A stretch of DNA of 64,000 bases from JBHOQX01 sp042408595 (lineage in GTDB: Bacteria > Chloroflexota > Chloroflexia > Chloroflexales > Roseiflexaceae). The translations under genes were made by a program, and so were the position numbers. The DNA lies in NCBI GenBank assembly GCA_042408595.1, contig JBHOQX010000115.1, positions 37,428 through 101,427 on the forward strand, written 5' to 3'. The notes below the pieces were generated by a model. That model worked only from the letters and a program-made list of their open reading frames with translations. It was not told the origin of the DNA and made no database searches. How positions within the stretch are numbered: position 1 is the stretch's first letter; each line of letters begins with the position of its first letter. This document shows positions 35,099 through 43,583 of this stretch, piece by piece.

Positions 35099-38000
35099 TC
35101 AGAACGCCGAACGCTGGATGTCGAACGCTGAATGTGCGTCTCGCTTGATCACGACCAGCGTCAGGTCGTCGAACGGCGGGCGGCCGCCGGCGAAGGCCGT
35201 GAGCGCCCGGATGACGGCGGCCAGGATCTCGCCAGCGCCGCGGCCGCGGTTCACCACGGCCGCCTCGCGCAGCCGCGCCACGCCGAAGGGCTCACCGGCG
35301 TCGTTGATCGCCTCGGTGATCCCGTCGGTGTAGGCCAGCAGCACATCCCCCGGCAGCAGCGTGGCCTCGGCGGCATGGAACGACGCGCCCTCCAGCACGC
35401 CCAGCGCCATATCGCGGGTCGACAGCTCGCGCACCGCGCCGTCCGCCGCGCCGATCAGCAGCGGCGGGTTGTGCCCGGCGTTGGTGTAGCACAGCCGCCC
35501 GCTGGCCGGGTCGAGTATGCCATAGAACACCGTCACAAACATCGCCGACTCGGAGTCGCGCGTGATCCAGCGGTTGGCGCGCTCCAGCGCCACATCCGGC
35601 GGCGATCCGTCCAGCGCGGCGGCGCGCACCAGGCTGCGCGAGAGCGCCATGAACATCGCCGCCGGCACCCCCTTGTCGCTCACATCCGCGATGACAAAGC
35701 CTAGAGATACGGGGCGTGAAGCTTGAGGCGTGTGCGTTGCGGCATGATCTTCAAGACTCAGGCCTCGAGCCTCTCGCTTCTCCGCCAGCAGCCAGAAATC
35801 GTAGAAATCCCCGCCCACCAGCCGGGCGGACTGCCAGTCGGCGGCGATGCTCCAGCCGGGCAGCGCCGGGGGGCGCGCGGGGAGCAGGGCGGTCTGGATC
35901 TCGCGGGCGACGCGCAGCTCTTGGTCGAGCCGTTCGGCGCGGGCGGCGTCCTCGGCGAGCAGCGCGCTTTCGAGCGCGCCGGCCACCTGCCCGGCCATGC
36001 CCTGGTAGAGTGTCAACACCCGCCCGGCGAACTCGCGCCCGGCGTCGCTGTAGTCGGCCACCAGCACGCCCAGCGGCGCGCCGCGGGCGTTCAGCGCGGC
36101 GGCCAGAAACGCGCCGCCGCCGAACGAAGCCAGCGCCGCGCCCACCCTGGCCCGCGCCTCCGTGCCACGCGCGATCGTCGGACCGGCCCGCTGCATCGCC
36201 TCCAGCAACAGCGGCGCGTCGCCCTCGGCGATCCGCTGCTCCAGTAGCGCCGCCCGCCCATCCGCCCCGACGCCGTAGGCCGCCAGCGGGACAAACGCCG
36301 GCGCCGTGTCGTGCAGCAGGCAATAGCAGCGGTCGCAGCCGAGCAGCAGCGGCGGCAGACGCACGATCGCCGGCAACAGGTCAGCCAGGGACTCCGCCCG
36401 GTGCAGGTTCTCCGACACCTGCAGCAGCGCGTTGAGCGTCCAGGCTTCCTCGCGCTGCGCGGTGAACGAGCGCGCGCTCTCGATCGCGACCGCGATCTGC
36501 CCGGCGAGCGTCTGCATCACGAACATATCCGCGTCGCTGAAGCCGTCCTCGGCGGCAGTCTGCACATCGAGCACGCCCAGGTACTCGTCGCCGAAGCGCA
36601 ACGGCACGGCCAGCTCGGCGCGCGTGCCGGGAGCATCGGCGATGTAGCGGGCATCGGCGGCGACATCGTTCACCAGCAGCGGCGCGCCCTGCGCCAGCGC
36701 GGTCCCCACCAGGCCGACGCCGACGCGCACGTCCGGCGCCGGGCGGCTGCCGGTGCTGGCGCGGAAGGTCAGCGCGCCGTCCGGTTCGAGCGTGAAAATC
36801 TGCACCGGATGGTAGCCGAAGCGCTCGCGGATCAGCGCCACGACCGAGTCGAGCAGCTCGTCCAGATCGAGGATCGCGGTGATGCGCTGGCTGACCTCGT
36901 GGATCGCCTGGAGCTGCACGGCGCGCTGGCGGGCCTCGTCGAAGGCGCGCGCCTTGGCGATCGCCACGGCGGCCTGATCGGCGATCAGCGAGAGGAGCCG
37001 CATGTCGTCGGCGTCGAAGGCGTTCGGCTGGTAGCTCTGGATGGAGATCGTACCGATCACGGCGTCGTCGGCGATCAGCGGCACGTAGATGCCGGAGCGC
37101 GGCGGGCGCTCGCTCTGGTAGCGCGGGCGGGCCGGCAGCCGCTCCATCTCGGCGGCAAAATCGTGCACCAGCAGCGCCCGCCCGGTCTCGCGCATCCAGC
37201 CGATGATCCCGTCGCCGGCGGGCAGGCGCACCGTCAGCGGCGGCAGGCGCACCCGGTCCTGCACCCGGACGACCAGGGTGTACTCGTCGTCCTCGGGGTC
37301 GAACAGCCCCAGGTGAAACGACGAAGTATCGACGAGCTTGCTGGTCTCGCGGTAGACCAGTTCGCAGAGCGCCTCGACATCCAGGCTGGAGCGGATGATC
37401 GCCCGGCTCACCTGGTTCAACTGCGCCACCTCGCGCACCGAGCGGCGCTCGCGCTGGATGTTGAGCGAGACGCGCCGCACGGTGACGGCGGTGGCGCAGA
37501 GGATGACGCACGCCAGCAGGAAATAGCCGAACGTCAGCCGCGTGTAGATCGCCGCGCCGAGCCAGGCCGCCGGCAGTGGGGCGAACTCCGCCGCGAGCAT
37601 CGGAAACCAGGCGCCGCGCCACCAGGTGAGCAGGCCGGTGCGCCCGCCCTGCAGGTATGCCCGCGCGATCCGGTTGAACTGAACGACCAGCGGATAGCAG
37701 ATAATGGCCAGCAGATACCAGGTGGCGGTCTCCGGCGGGTTGCCGGTGGCCGCCACGGCCAGCGCGTAGCCGGCGAGGATGCCCAGCGCGCGCACGCCGC
37801 TGCGCAGGAGCGGCCGGGCGGCCAGGGTATAGAACGAGCGCGGCGCGCGCCCGAACAACGGCTGCACCATGCCGAAGAGCAGGCCGGAGATCGCCGCGAC
37901 CAGCCCCCCCGGCCCCGGCCCAAGCGCAAACGCCGCCGTCAGCAGCGGGATACCGACCAGGCTGTGGGCATCGCCGCCGGTGACGCGGAAGCGCGCGCTC

Positions 38001-38137
38001 TCGACGATCAGGGCGATCAGGACAAACAGCACCAGCAGCCAGAGCGGAGCGGTGAACGGGTCGCTCGCCAGCAGCCAGGCCCATCCGAGCGCGCCAATCG
38101 TCAGGCTATACAGCACCAGCCAGCGCTCGCGGCTCAC
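35099..38137 (-). CDS. Membrane-anchored multi-GAF SpoIIE/PP2C phosphatase
   Basis: 1012 residues. Six or seven N-terminal helices (about 1-225), then three GAF domains (roughly 250-410, 420-575 and 590-745), and a SpoIIE/PP2C phosphatase domain (about 755-1005) with ARLVGGDFYDF, VIADVSDKGVPAAMFMA, YTNAGHNPPLL and YTDGITEA, which carry the metal-binding aspartates. It should dephosphorylate a STAS-type antagonist; two such genes lie directly upstream. GTG at 38137 overlaps the previous stop (GTGA). An insertion in the catalytic domain (about bases 35700-35790, LSLEDHAATHTPQASRP) looks like an in-frame repeat. The protein ends with a repeat-like tail (SAFDIQRSAF). Confidence 0.92.
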   Translation of the reverse strand: MSRERWLVLYSLTIGALGWAWLLASDPFTAPLWLLVLFVLIALIVESARFRVTGGDAHSLVGIPLLTAAFALGPGPGGLVAAISGLLFGMVQPLFGRAPRSFYTLAARPLLRSGVRALGILAGYALAVAATGNPPETATWYLLAIICYPLVVQFNRIARAYLQGGRTGLLTWWRGAWFPMLAAEFAPLPAAWLGAAIYTRLTFGYFLLACVILCATAVTVRRVSLNIQRERRSVREVAQLNQVSRAIIRSSLDVEALCELVYRETSKLVDTSSFHLGLFDPEDDEYTLVVRVQDRVRLPPLTVRLPAGDGIIGWMRETGRALLVHDFAAEMERLPARPRYQSERPPRSGIYVPLIADDAVIGTISIQSYQPNAFDADDMRLLSLIADQAAVAIAKARAFDEARQRAVQLQAIHEVSQRITAILDLDELLDSVVALIRERFGYHPVQIFTLEPDGALTFRASTGSRPAPDVRVGVGLVGTALAQGAPLLVNDVAADARYIADAPGTRAELAVPLRFGDEYLGVLDVQTAAEDGFSDADMFVMQTLAGQIAVAIESARSFTAQREEAWTLNALLQVSENLHRAESLADLLPAIVRLPPLLLGCDRCYCLLHDTAPAFVPLAAYGVGADGRAALLEQRIAEGDAPLLLEAMQRAGPTIARGTEARARVGAALASFGGGAFLAAALNARGAPLGVLVADYSDAGREFAGRVLTLYQGMAGQVAGALESALLAEDAARAERLDQELRVAREIQTALLPARPPALPGWSIAADWQSARLVGGDFYDFWLLAEKREARGLSLEDHAATHTPQASRPVSLGFVIADVSDKGVPAAMFMALSRSLVRAAALDGSPPDVALERANRWITRDSESAMFVTVFYGILDPASGRLCYTNAGHNPPLLIGAADGAVRELSTRDMALGVLEGASFHAAEATLLPGDVLLAYTDGITEAINDAGEPFGVARLREAAVVNRGRGAGEILAAVIRALTAFAGGRPPFDDLTLVVIKRDAHSAFDIQRSAF

Positions 38138-38889
38138 ACCCGCCTCGCAGCGAAGGCAGCCATCGCCGCCGCGCACGATGTGTGGATCGCGAAGACCTGG
38201 GTGAATCCGGTCAGCTCGAAGACCTCGAACACCTCGCGGCTCATGCCGCAGAGCCGCAGCTCACCGCCCCGTCCCAGCAGTTCTTTGCGCAGCAGTAGCA
38301 GCGCCCGCAGCCCGCTGCTGCTCATAAACGTCACGCCGCCCAGGTTGAGCAGCAACCGCCGCGCCCCGGCGGCGACGGCGGCGCGCACCGGCCGGAGCGC
38401 CTCGTCGGTGGAGATCGCGTCGAGCCGCCCGCTCAACTCGAACACGCTGATCGTCGGATCGGCGGGCGGGTGCGGCGCGCCGCTCAGGCGCTTGATCATC
38501 GTCAGCAGATTGCCGTTTGCCGCGTCGAACTGGAACTGGACATCGTCCATCAGCCGGCCCATCAGGTACAGGCCGAGCCCGCCCGGCTGGCGCTCCTCCA
38601 GCGGCGACTCGATGTCCGGCGGCGGCACGTCGTCCGGGTTGAAGCCGCGCCCGTGGTCGCGCAGCGTGACGATCAGCTCGTCGCCAGCGATCTCCCAGCC
38701 GAGCTCCACCGTCCCCGCCGCGCCGGGGGCGTAGCCGTGCTGGATGATGTTGGTGGCGGCCTCATCCACTGCAAGCTGCACCTGCCAGGCGGCGTGGTCG
38801 TCCAAGCCGGCCTGCGCGGTCGCCTCTTCGATGAACTGGCTGATGCGCGCGAGCGATTCAAGCGTCGCGGGGAGGATGAGCCGTTGCAT
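38134..38889 (-). CDS. Anti-sigma-type HATPase fused to a STAS domain
   Basis: 251 residues. The N-terminal half is an RsbW/SpoIIAB-like serine-kinase ATPase: N-box DEAATNIIQHGY, G1 DHGRGF, G2 PGGLGLYLMG. The C-terminal half (about 140-251) is a STAS antagonist with phosphoacceptor serine in FMSSSGLRALL. Kinase and its substrate type are thus in one chain. It lies between a lone STAS gene and the SpoIIE phosphatase, the classic partner-switch set. Which sigma factor or output it controls is not visible. Confidence 0.9.
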   Translation of the reverse strand: MQRLILPATLESLARISQFIEEATAQAGLDDHAAWQVQLAVDEAATNIIQHGYAPGAAGTVELGWEIAGDELIVTLRDHGRGFNPDDVPPPDIESPLEERQPGGLGLYLMGRLMDDVQFQFDAANGNLLTMIKRLSGAPHPPADPTISVFELSGRLDAISTDEALRPVRAAVAAGARRLLLNLGGVTFMSSSGLRALLLLRKELLGRGGELRLCGMSREVFEVFELTGFTQVFAIHTSCAAAMAAFAARRV

Positions 38890-38904
38890 AGGAGGCTGCG
38901 GGCC

Positions 38905-39255
38905 TCAAAAGCTGCCGACCGCTTCGGTTACGTCCGGGTAAATATCGAACAGCGACGTGAAGCCGGTCAGGTCGAAGACTTCTTTGATCCGGGGCGAGAG
39001 CCCGGCGATCCGGATGTCGCCGCCTTCCAGGTCGGTGATCTTCCAGTCGCGGGCGCGCTTGCGCGCTTCGATCAGGACGCGCAGCCCGGGGCTGGAGATA
39101 TACTCTAGGTCGGACAGGTCGAGGACGATGCGGTAGCGCCCCTGGTTGAAGAGCGACTCGAGCTCCTGGCGGAACTCGGGGGCGCTGGCGGCATCCAACC
39201 GGCCATGCAGCGCCAGCAGGTCGACCCGGTTGAACCGCTTGTGCGCGATCTCCAT
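38905..39255 (-). CDS. STAS domain anti-sigma factor antagonist
   Basis: 116 residues, a single STAS domain: HGRLDAASAPEFRQELE, then LEYISSPGLRVLIEARKRA, where the second serine is the likely phosphoacceptor (D-S-S-G becomes S-S-P-G), and GLSPRIKEVFDLTGFTSLF. It should be phosphorylated by the HATPase of the next gene and dephosphorylated by the SpoIIE protein. Sixteen bases separate it from the next gene; first gene of the signalling operon. Confidence 0.92.
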   Translation of the reverse strand: MEIAHKRFNRVDLLALHGRLDAASAPEFRQELESLFNQGRYRIVLDLSDLEYISSPGLRVLIEARKRARDWKITDLEGGDIRIAGLSPRIKEVFDLTGFTSLFDIYPDVTEAVGSF

Positions 39256-39362
39256 ACGAGCTCCCTTCCTGCTAAAGCCACGAGCTTCCGTTCATGCGCG
39301 TCCGGCGTCGGCCGGTGCGATTGCAGATTGTCTGCCTGTCTGCCCGTCTGCCTCATCATTCA

Positions 39363-40040
39363 TCACGAGTCGCTTCCGTCCGGCTGGCGCGGTGCGGGTT
39401 CCGGGGCAGCGGGCGCGGTCGGGTGGGCCGCGGGCGGCAGCGAGTCGGTCGAGGCCGGCGAGGCCGGCGAGGCTGGCAGGGCCGCGCCGCGCCGCGCCCC
39501 GATCCGCCAGGCCGCGATCACCACCGCGAAGAAGACGATCATCATCACGCCGACGACGGCGGCCGGAATGGGGTCGTCGAACGACAGCTCGACGATCATC
39601 GCCACGAACGGGAACAGCAGCGCGAGAATGGCCAGCACCAGCCAGATCCGGTTGAGCTGCTTCGTCGGGAGAAGCTGCCGGCGCGCCACCGCGCCGCCCC
39701 GCGCCGGCCGCGACTGCTCGGCGACGCGCGCCAGCCCCCGGGCATCGCGGCGCTCGCGCACGCGCGCGCCCCAGCGCGCCGCCGCGGCGAAGGCCACCGG
39801 CAGCACAACATACAGCAGCACCCCAAGCAGCAGGACGGCCAGCCCCGTGCCGGCGACCCACAGCCCCGCCGGCACCCACCAACTGGCGGTGGCGGTGGCG
39901 CTGTGCTGCGAGGCGGGCGGGTTCGGAATCAGCGGGACCGTCCAACGGACGACCAGAAACAGCGCCGACAGGCCGAGGCCCAACAGGACCAGCAGCGCGC
40001 CGAGCGCCTGCACCGTGAAAGACACTGCTCTGGCAGCCAT
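39363..40040 (-). CDS. Small multi-helix membrane protein, full-length copy
   Basis: 225 residues: helix 1 (ALGALLVLLGLGLSALFLVV), helix 2 (LWVAGTGLAVLLLGVLLYVVLPV), a basic cytoplasmic stretch (RERRDARGLARVAEQSRPARGG), helix 3 (IWLVLAILALLFPFVAMIVE) and helix 4 (VGVMMIVFFAVVIAAWRIG), then an Ala/Pro tail. No family recognised. Its first 80 codons are duplicated at 40058-40330. The ATG at 40040 is chosen because the longer frame enters that duplicate. Confidence 0.75.
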   Translation of the reverse strand: MAARAVSFTVQALGALLVLLGLGLSALFLVVRWTVPLIPNPPASQHSATATASWWVPAGLWVAGTGLAVLLLGVLLYVVLPVAFAAAARWGARVRERRDARGLARVAEQSRPARGGAVARRQLLPTKQLNRIWLVLAILALLFPFVAMIVELSFDDPIPAAVVGVMMIVFFAVVIAAWRIGARRGAALPASPASPASTDSLPPAAHPTAPAAPEPAPRQPDGSDS

Positions 40041-40345
40041 CGATGCACCTCGAACGATCAACGACTGCAACGCACGGCGGCAACCGCCGGCAGCGCAACA
40101 TACAGCAGCACCCCAAGCAGCAGGACGGCCAGCCCCGTGCCGGCGACCCACAGCCCCGTCGGCACCCACCAACTGGCGGTGGCGGTGGCGCTGTGCTGCG
40201 AGGCGGGCGGGTTCGGAATCAGCGGGACCGTCCAGCGGACGACCAGAAACAGCGCCGACAGGCCGAGGCCCAGCAGGACCAGCAGCGCGCCGAGCGCCTG
40301 CACCGTCAAGGACACTGCTCTGGCAGCCATGCACGCACCTCAACG
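39795..40345. repeat. Tandem direct duplication of about 250 bases
   Basis: 39795-40050 and 40085-40340 are nearly identical direct copies at a period of about 290 bases, covering the ribosome site, start and two-helix N-terminus of the membrane protein gene. Only a handful of base changes is visible, so the event looks recent. Confidence 0.85.
40058..40330 (-). CDS. Truncated duplicate of the membrane protein (two-helix N-terminus)
   Basis: 90 residues, almost identical to the first 80 of the neighbouring gene (AARAVSLTVQALGALLVLLG to LLGVLLYVALP), then diverging to AVAAVRCSR and a stop. It keeps the ribosome site and start codon, so a two-helix protein could be made. It is either a fragment left by partial tandem duplication or a new short gene. 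Confidence 0.6.
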   Translation of the reverse strand: MAARAVSLTVQALGALLVLLGLGLSALFLVVRWTVPLIPNPPASQHSATATASWWVPTGLWVAGTGLAVLLLGVLLYVALPAVAAVRCSR

Positions 40346-40416
40346 ATCGCGCGCCGCAAGGGGCGGGACATGCCACGGCTTTATAATACCATCAAACCGC
40401 CCGGCGGCGGTAGCGG

Positions 40417-40422
40417 TATAAT
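40417..40422 (+). promoter_or_regulatory. -10 box overlapping an upstream start codon of the M16 peptidase gene
   Basis: TATAAT ends at 40422 and overlaps an ATG at 40421; transcription would begin about 40429-40430, at the ATG of the peptidase, predicting a leaderless transcript. A second TATAAT at 40382-40387 is an alternative promoter. No clear -35 for either. Confidence 0.45.
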
Positions 40423-40429
40423 GAACCCT

Positions 40430-41698
40430 ATGCACACAGAACACACCCTTCCAGGCGGGCTGCGCGTCCTTGTCGAGGAACTGCCGCACCCCCATTCGGT
40501 CTCGGTCGGCTGCTTCGTCGGCGTCGGCGCGGGCCACGAAACCCACGAGATCGCCGGCATCTCGCATTTCATCGAGCACATGCTCTTCAAGGGTAGCGAG
40601 CGCTACCCGACGCCGCGGTTGATCTCCGATGCGATCGAGGGCGTCGGCGGCGTGCTCGACGCCTACACCAGCTTCGAATCGACCGTCTACTATGCCAAAG
40701 TTGCCGACATCCACTTCGACCGGGCGGTGGATGTCCTGGCCGATATGCTGCTCCGCCCGCGCTTCGACCCGAAGGATATCGAAAAGGAGCGCCGTGTGAT
40801 CACCGAGGAGCTGCGCCAGACCGCCGATACCCCGTCCGACCTGGTGCACACACTGGTGGACGCCGCCGTGTGGGGCGACCAGCCGCTCGGGCGCGACATC
40901 GCCGGCGACGAGGAGTCGGTCGCCGGGCTGACGCGTACGCAGATCCTCGACCACTGGCGACGTTTCTACACCGCCAGCAACATGGTCGTCTCGATCGCCG
41001 GCAACATCCACACCGGGCGCGCCCTGGACGCGATCAGCGCGGCGCTGGCCGGGCTGCCCGCCGGGGAGCCCGCCCTCTGCCTCCCGAGCCAGCCGCCGCA
41101 GCCCGGACCGGGCGTCCTGCTGCGCCCGGATGACAGCGAGCAGGGCAACTTCTGCCTGGGCTTCCCCGGCCTGCCGCAGAGCGACCCCGACCGCCGGGCG
41201 ATGATGGTCTTCGACACGGTGCTCGGCGGCAGCATGTCGTCGCGGCTGTTCCAGCAGATTCGCGAGGAGCTCGGCCTGGCCTACAGCGTCGGCTCGTACA
41301 GCCGCGAGCATCACGACGCCGGCAAGTGGGTGATCTACGGCTCGGTCGAGCCGGCGCGGCTGCGCGAGTGCCTGGCTGCCGTAATGGCCGAGTTGCGCGC
41401 CGCGCGGGCCGGGGGTGTGACGGAAGAGGAGCTGCGCCGGGTGAAGGAGCAGGTGAAGGGCGGTATACTGCTGTCGCTCGAGGATACTTGGTCAGTCGCG
41501 GCGCGCAACGGCTCGCACACCTTGCGCTACGGGCGGGTCATCCCGGTCGAGCAGGTCGTCGCCGAGGTCGAGGCGGTGCGCCGTGAGGACGTGCTGCGCG
41601 TCGCCCGGCGGGTGCTGCGCGAGGAGGCGATGCATCTGGCGGTGATCGGGCCGTATGAGGATGTGGACGACCTGCGCGCGCTCCTCAGCCTGGCATGA
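40430..41698 (+). CDS. M16 family zinc metallopeptidase (processing-peptidase type)
   Basis: 422 residues. Inverted zinc motif HFIEH (H46, E49, H50) and third ligand Glu126 in VITEELRQT, 76 residues on, as in M16B enzymes. The second half contains the RPDDSEQGNFCLGFPGLP and SSRLFQQIREELGLAYSVGSY segments typical of the non-catalytic lobe. No signal peptide is seen, so it is probably cytoplasmic. Start at 40430 chosen because a -10 box overlaps the upstream ATG. The acetyltransferase gene overlaps its stop by four bases. Confidence 0.93.
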   Translation: MHTEHTLPGGLRVLVEELPHPHSVSVGCFVGVGAGHETHEIAGISHFIEHMLFKGSERYPTPRLISDAIEGVGGVLDAYTSFESTVYYAKVADIHFDRAVDVLADMLLRPRFDPKDIEKERRVITEELRQTADTPSDLVHTLVDAAVWGDQPLGRDIAGDEESVAGLTRTQILDHWRRFYTASNMVVSIAGNIHTGRALDAISAALAGLPAGEPALCLPSQPPQPGPGVLLRPDDSEQGNFCLGFPGLPQSDPDRRAMMVFDTVLGGSMSSRLFQQIREELGLAYSVGSYSREHHDAGKWVIYGSVEPARLRECLAAVMAELRAARAGGVTEEELRRVKEQVKGGILLSLEDTWSVAARNGSHTLRYGRVIPVEQVVAEVEAVRREDVLRVARRVLREEAMHLAVIGPYEDVDDLRALLSLA

Positions 41699-42153
41699 TC
41701 ACGATTCGCGAAGTCACGGGATCGGAGATCGACGCCCTCGTCCCGCTGCTGCTGGAAGCCGAGGAGGAGGAGCGCGCCCTGCGCTGGGGGCTCCAGCACC
41801 TGGTCGATGCCGTTTACCGAATGGACGGCGACGGCCGGTTGGTGGGCGCGGCAACCATGCAATGGCGCGACGACCCGTGCGAACTGATGGAGCTGGCGAT
41901 CATGCCGGAGCGGCGTGGCCAGGGCCTGGGCCGGCGCTTCGTCGCCTGGCTCGTCGACGAGGCGCGACGGCGCGGCAAGCGGGCCATGCTGGTCGGCACG
42001 GCCAACGCCAGCATCGGCAACATCGTCTTCTACCAGCGGCTAGGCTTCAGGATGGACCATGTCCGACGCGATTATTTCTCATACCATCGCCAGCGGCACA
42101 TGGAGAACGGCATCCCGATCCGCGATATGCTGGTCTTTCGAATGGAGTTGTGA
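41695..42153 (+). CDS. GNAT family N-acetyltransferase
   Basis: 152 residues with the acetyl-CoA binding motif A RRGQGLGRRFVAWLVDEAR (about 72-90) and motif B NASIGNIVFYQRLGFRM. It begins in an ATGA overlap with the M16 peptidase stop, so it is translationally coupled to it. The acetyl acceptor cannot be predicted from the sequence. Confidence 0.9.
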   Translation: MITIREVTGSEIDALVPLLLEAEEEERALRWGLQHLVDAVYRMDGDGRLVGAATMQWRDDPCELMELAIMPERRGQGLGRRFVAWLVDEARRRGKRAMLVGTANASIGNIVFYQRLGFRMDHVRRDYFSYHRQRHMENGIPIRDMLVFRMEL

Positions 42154-42218
42154 GTCGTGCGCTCCGGCAAGCGCAGAAACTGAGTGGCGCCGCGGCGCCC
42201 TGTGAAGGCTGAAGACCC

Positions 42219-43364
42219 ATGCACCTCGCCATCATCGGCGCGGGGGCCGCCGGACTGGCCGCCGCCCGCGCGCTCCGCCAGCGCCGCCCGGACATCCGCA
42301 TCACCGTCTTCGAGAAGAGCCGCGGCCTGGGCGGGCGGGCGGCGACGCGCCGGCGCGACGGCTTCATCTTCGACCATGGCGCACAGTTCTTCCGCACACC
42401 GACGCCCGAACTGGAGCGCCTCGTCCGGCACGACCTGCCCGCCGACGCCCTGCGGGACATCGGCCTGCCGGTGTGGGCCTTCGACGCGGCGGGCCGGATC
42501 GCCGAGGGCGACCCGGCGCAGAACGCCGAGCCGGCCTGGACCTACGCCGACGGCATCAGCCGGCTGGGCAAGCTGCTGGGCGAGGGGCTGGACGTGCGGC
42601 GCGAGACGCGGATCGCCCAGGTCGAGGACGCCCGGCCACTGACGAAGGACGAAAGCAAGCCCCCTCACACGCGAGCCCTCGCCGCACCAGCGGAAGCGGC
42701 GGGGGACGATCGTCCGTCGTCCATCATCCCCCGCCGCTGGTCGCTCCTCGATACCGCCGGCCAGGCGCACGGCCCGTTCGACGCGCTGCTGCTGACGCCG
42801 CCGGCCCCGCAGACCGCCGACCTGCTGGCGGCGAGCGCGCTGGACGAGGCGCTGAAGGCGCCGCTGCTGGCCGAATTGCGCCAGGCGCGCTACCGCCGCT
42901 GTCTCTCGCTCACGCTGGCCTACGACCGGCCGATCGCCCGGCCATTCTACGCGCTGGTGAACACCGACCGCGCCCACCCGATCGCCTGGCTAGGGCTGGA
43001 GCACGCCAAAGGGCCGGAGCGCTGCCCGCCCGGCCACAGCCTGCTGTTGATCCAGATGGCGCCGGCATTCAGCGAGGCGCACTGGGACGCGCCAGTCGAA
43101 TCGCTGGCGCCCCTGACCGCCGGGCTGGCCAGCGCGCTGCTCGGCGAGGACCTGGGCGCGCCGCTCTGGGCCGACCGACAGGGCTGGCGCTACGCGCTGC
43201 CCGACAGCGGGGCGGACTTCGAGACGCTGAACGCCAACGGCGCGGGCCTGTACTTCGCGGGCGACTACACCGCCGGGCAGGGGCGTGTCCACCTGGCGAT
43301 CGCGAGCGGCTGGCGCGCGGCGGAGTGGATCGCGCGAGAGTGGCCGCCGGGTGATGGGGGGTAG
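42219..43364 (+). CDS. FAD-dependent amine oxidase-like oxidoreductase (renalase-like)
   Basis: 381 residues. N-terminal Rossmann fold HLAIIGAGAAGLAAARALRQ (GxGxxG at about 8-13) and VFEKSRGLGGRAATRR, then a substrate domain and the C-terminal FAD motif LYFAGDYTAGQGRVHLAIASG. Resembles renalase/NAD(P)/FAD-dependent oxidoreductases of bacteria. About 25 residues (TKDESKPPHTRALAAP, from base 42641) are encoded by an IR repeat that sits in frame inside the gene. Substrate unknown. It follows the GNAT gene after a 65-base gap. Confidence 0.88.
   Translation: MHLAIIGAGAAGLAAARALRQRRPDIRITVFEKSRGLGGRAATRRRDGFIFDHGAQFFRTPTPELERLVRHDLPADALRDIGLPVWAFDAAGRIAEGDPAQNAEPAWTYADGISRLGKLLGEGLDVRRETRIAQVEDARPLTKDESKPPHTRALAAPAEAAGDDRPSSIIPRRWSLLDTAGQAHGPFDALLLTPPAPQTADLLAASALDEALKAPLLAELRQARYRRCLSLTLAYDRPIARPFYALVNTDRAHPIAWLGLEHAKGPERCPPGHSLLLIQMAPAFSEAHWDAPVESLAPLTAGLASALLGEDLGAPLWADRQGWRYALPDSGADFETLNANGAGLYFAGDYTAGQGRVHLAIASGWRAAEWIAREWPPGDGG
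42641..42724. repeat. Inverted repeat IR-4, inside a coding sequence
   Basis: GACGAAGGACGAA (42641-42653) and the partly matching GATCGTCCGTCGTCC (42708-42722) repeat the arms of the intergenic IR family. The inserted bases keep the reading frame of the oxidoreductase and read as a Pro/Ala/Ser-rich loop between two conserved beta strands. Confidence 0.6.
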
Positions 43365-43444
43365 GCGGCGGACAGCGGCTGCGCGGCCGACACCCTCCAT
43401 CGGAAAGAACGCAGGCCGTAAGGTCCGCGTAACCTTTATGGGTG

Positions 43445-43450
43445 TATAAT
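43445..43450 (+). promoter_or_regulatory. -10 box upstream of ccdA
   Basis: TATAAT, 134 bases before the ccdA start. No good -35 box. The rest of the 219-base gap shows no gene. Confidence 0.4.
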
Positions 43451-43583
43451 GTCGGTAGGAGTGAAAGCCTGGCGGATTGTCACGGGACGTTGTTGGGCGT
43501 AGAAGGAACAGCAGCAGAACGTCTGAACCCTGACCGCTACACCCGAACCCCTGCGCTGGAAGCGCACTAGCGGGAGAAGTTGC

